DNA from: Cupriavidus basilensis
GTDB taxonomy: Bacteria > Pseudomonadota > Gammaproteobacteria > Burkholderiales > Burkholderiaceae
Assembly (NCBI RefSeq): GCF_029335485.1
Contig: NZ_JARJLM010000090.1
Location: 1-33,367 of the forward strand
DNA: 33,367 nucleotides
Direction: 5' to 3'
In this document: in pieces, positions 32,650 to 33,367 of the stretch
Position numbering within the stretch: position 1 is the first letter of the stretch
Layout of the letters: each line of letters begins with the position of its first letter
Notes under the pieces: model-generated
What the model was told of the DNA's origin: nothing
Databases searched by the model: none
The model's input: only the letters and a program-made list of their open reading frames with translations
Translations under genes and position numbers: made by a program

Positions 32650-33351
32650 ATGTCATTGAGAATCCTCCTCGCCGACGATCATCCTGCCATCACGCTGGCG
32701 GTCAGGAGCCAGTTGCGAGGCCAGACCGGCTGGGAGATCTGCGCGGATGTCCGGAATTCCGCCGAACTGTTGCAGGCGGCACGCGCATTCCGCCCCGACA
32801 TCGTCGTTACCGACTACCACATGCCATGCGGCACCGCGAGCGACGGCATCCGCCTGCTTGCCAACCTGCGGCGGCACCACCCGGCACTGGGCGTGGTGGT
32901 GCTGACCATGATCACCAATCCGCTGGTCCTGCGCGCCATCCTGAACGCCGGCGCCCATGGCCTGCTGCTCAAGGACTCGCAACTGGATGAACTCGTTACC
33001 GCCATTGTCCGCGTGGAGCGCGGGCTGCGTTTCGTGGGTGAATCGGCCGCGCGCGTGCTGGACCAGTCCGGCGCCCATTACGCCCCAGGGCGCGCCGGTG
33101 CGATCGGACTGTCGGTGCGCGAGTCCGAGGTATTGCGCCTGTACCTCAGCGGCAACTCGGTCACGGCGATAGCCGGGCAGCTCTGCCGCAGCATAAAGAC
33201 CATCAGCCGCCAGAAGAACAGCGCCATGCGCAAGCTGGGGGTCAGCAACGAGCGCGAACTGTTCGACTTCGCCGCACACCAGGGATTGGTGCTGCCGCGG
33301 CGCGACGCCCCCCTGGCAAGCGCATACGGCAGCCCGTCCGAGTGGCTATAA
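32650..33351 (+). CDS. NarL/RcsB-type response regulator
   Basis: 233 residues. The receiver domain (about 3-120) has the acidic pair D9-D10, phospho-acceptor D55 (VVTDYHMP), T86 and K108 (LLLKDS). The LuxR-type HTH (about 153-210) reads SVRESEVLRLYLSGNSVTAI and RSIKTISRQKNSAMRKLGV. The DYHMPCGTASDGIRLL and SIKTIS-QK-SAM-KLGV segments are closest to RcsB, the capsule/envelope-stress regulator. No histidine kinase is in the window, so it is an orphan here. The ATG at 32650 fits the receiver start; an upstream in-frame ATG at 32599 would add 17 unconserved residues. There is no ribosome site, and the leader is highly structured. Confidence 0.9.
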   Translation: MSLRILLADDHPAITLAVRSQLRGQTGWEICADVRNSAELLQAARAFRPDIVVTDYHMPCGTASDGIRLLANLRRHHPALGVVVLTMITNPLVLRAILNAGAHGLLLKDSQLDELVTAIVRVERGLRFVGESAARVLDQSGAHYAPGRAGAIGLSVRESEVLRLYLSGNSVTAIAGQLCRSIKTISRQKNSAMRKLGVSNERELFDFAAHQGLVLPRRDAPLASAYGSPSEWL

Positions 33352-33367
33352 TCGCTGCGCCGCGGCG

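Overview
The window reads as a piece of a high-GC betaproteobacterial chromosome or chromid, most likely Burkholderiaceae of the Cupriavidus/Ralstonia type. The basis is the strong G/C third-position bias, the family make-up (TRAP sugar-acid operon, caa3 oxidase cluster, DUF748 protein, rubredoxin, RcsB-like regulator) and protein sequences that resemble that group. No rRNA, tRNA, CRISPR array or complete insertion sequence was seen. Genus assignment is inference.

Region by region. (1) 1-4327: a TetR regulator cut by the window edge diverges from an operon of an MFS transporter, a cyclase/kynurenine-formamidase-fold hydrolase and a complete fumarylacetoacetase, apparently a small catabolic unit for an unidentified aromatic or keto acid. 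(2) 4324-11177, all minus strand: a membrane protein, then a five-gene caa3-type cytochrome c oxidase cluster (subunit II with fused cytochrome c, subunit I, two subunit III-like proteins, subunit IV), then a DUF2252 protein whose stop overlaps that of the fumarylacetoacetase. (3) 11409-19825, minus strand: a sugar-acid operon, GntR regulator - L-idonate-5-dehydrogenase-like enzyme - TRAP transporter (P, Q, M) - mandelate-racemase-like enzyme - SDR - UxaA-type dehydratase - mannonate-dehydratase-like enzyme. Three of these genes are damaged: dctP carries a frameshift, the racemase-like gene has an in-frame internal deletion, and the last gene survives only as a 5' stub. The operon looks like it is decaying. 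(4) 20091-24913: two tiny membrane proteins, a rubredoxin with a TTG start and a 1307-residue AsmA-like DUF748 protein. (5) 25321-30052: an MHS-type transporter, a PHB-depolymerase-family esterase (sharing a strong bidirectional terminator with the transporter), an FNR-type regulator with a complete set of Fe-S cysteines, and two small exported proteins. (6) 30188-33351: a solitary IS3 OrfA-like HTH protein, about 900 bp of noncoding DNA, a LysR regulator, and an RcsB-like response regulator behind a leader dense in hairpins.

The observations most worth following are the hairpin-rich leader (terminator, mutually exclusive hairpins and a palindrome over the start region) before the orphan RcsB-like regulator, the multiple lesions in the sugar-acid operon, and short degenerate octamer arrays at two intergenic sites. 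All family calls come from reading the sequence by eye; no database search was run.
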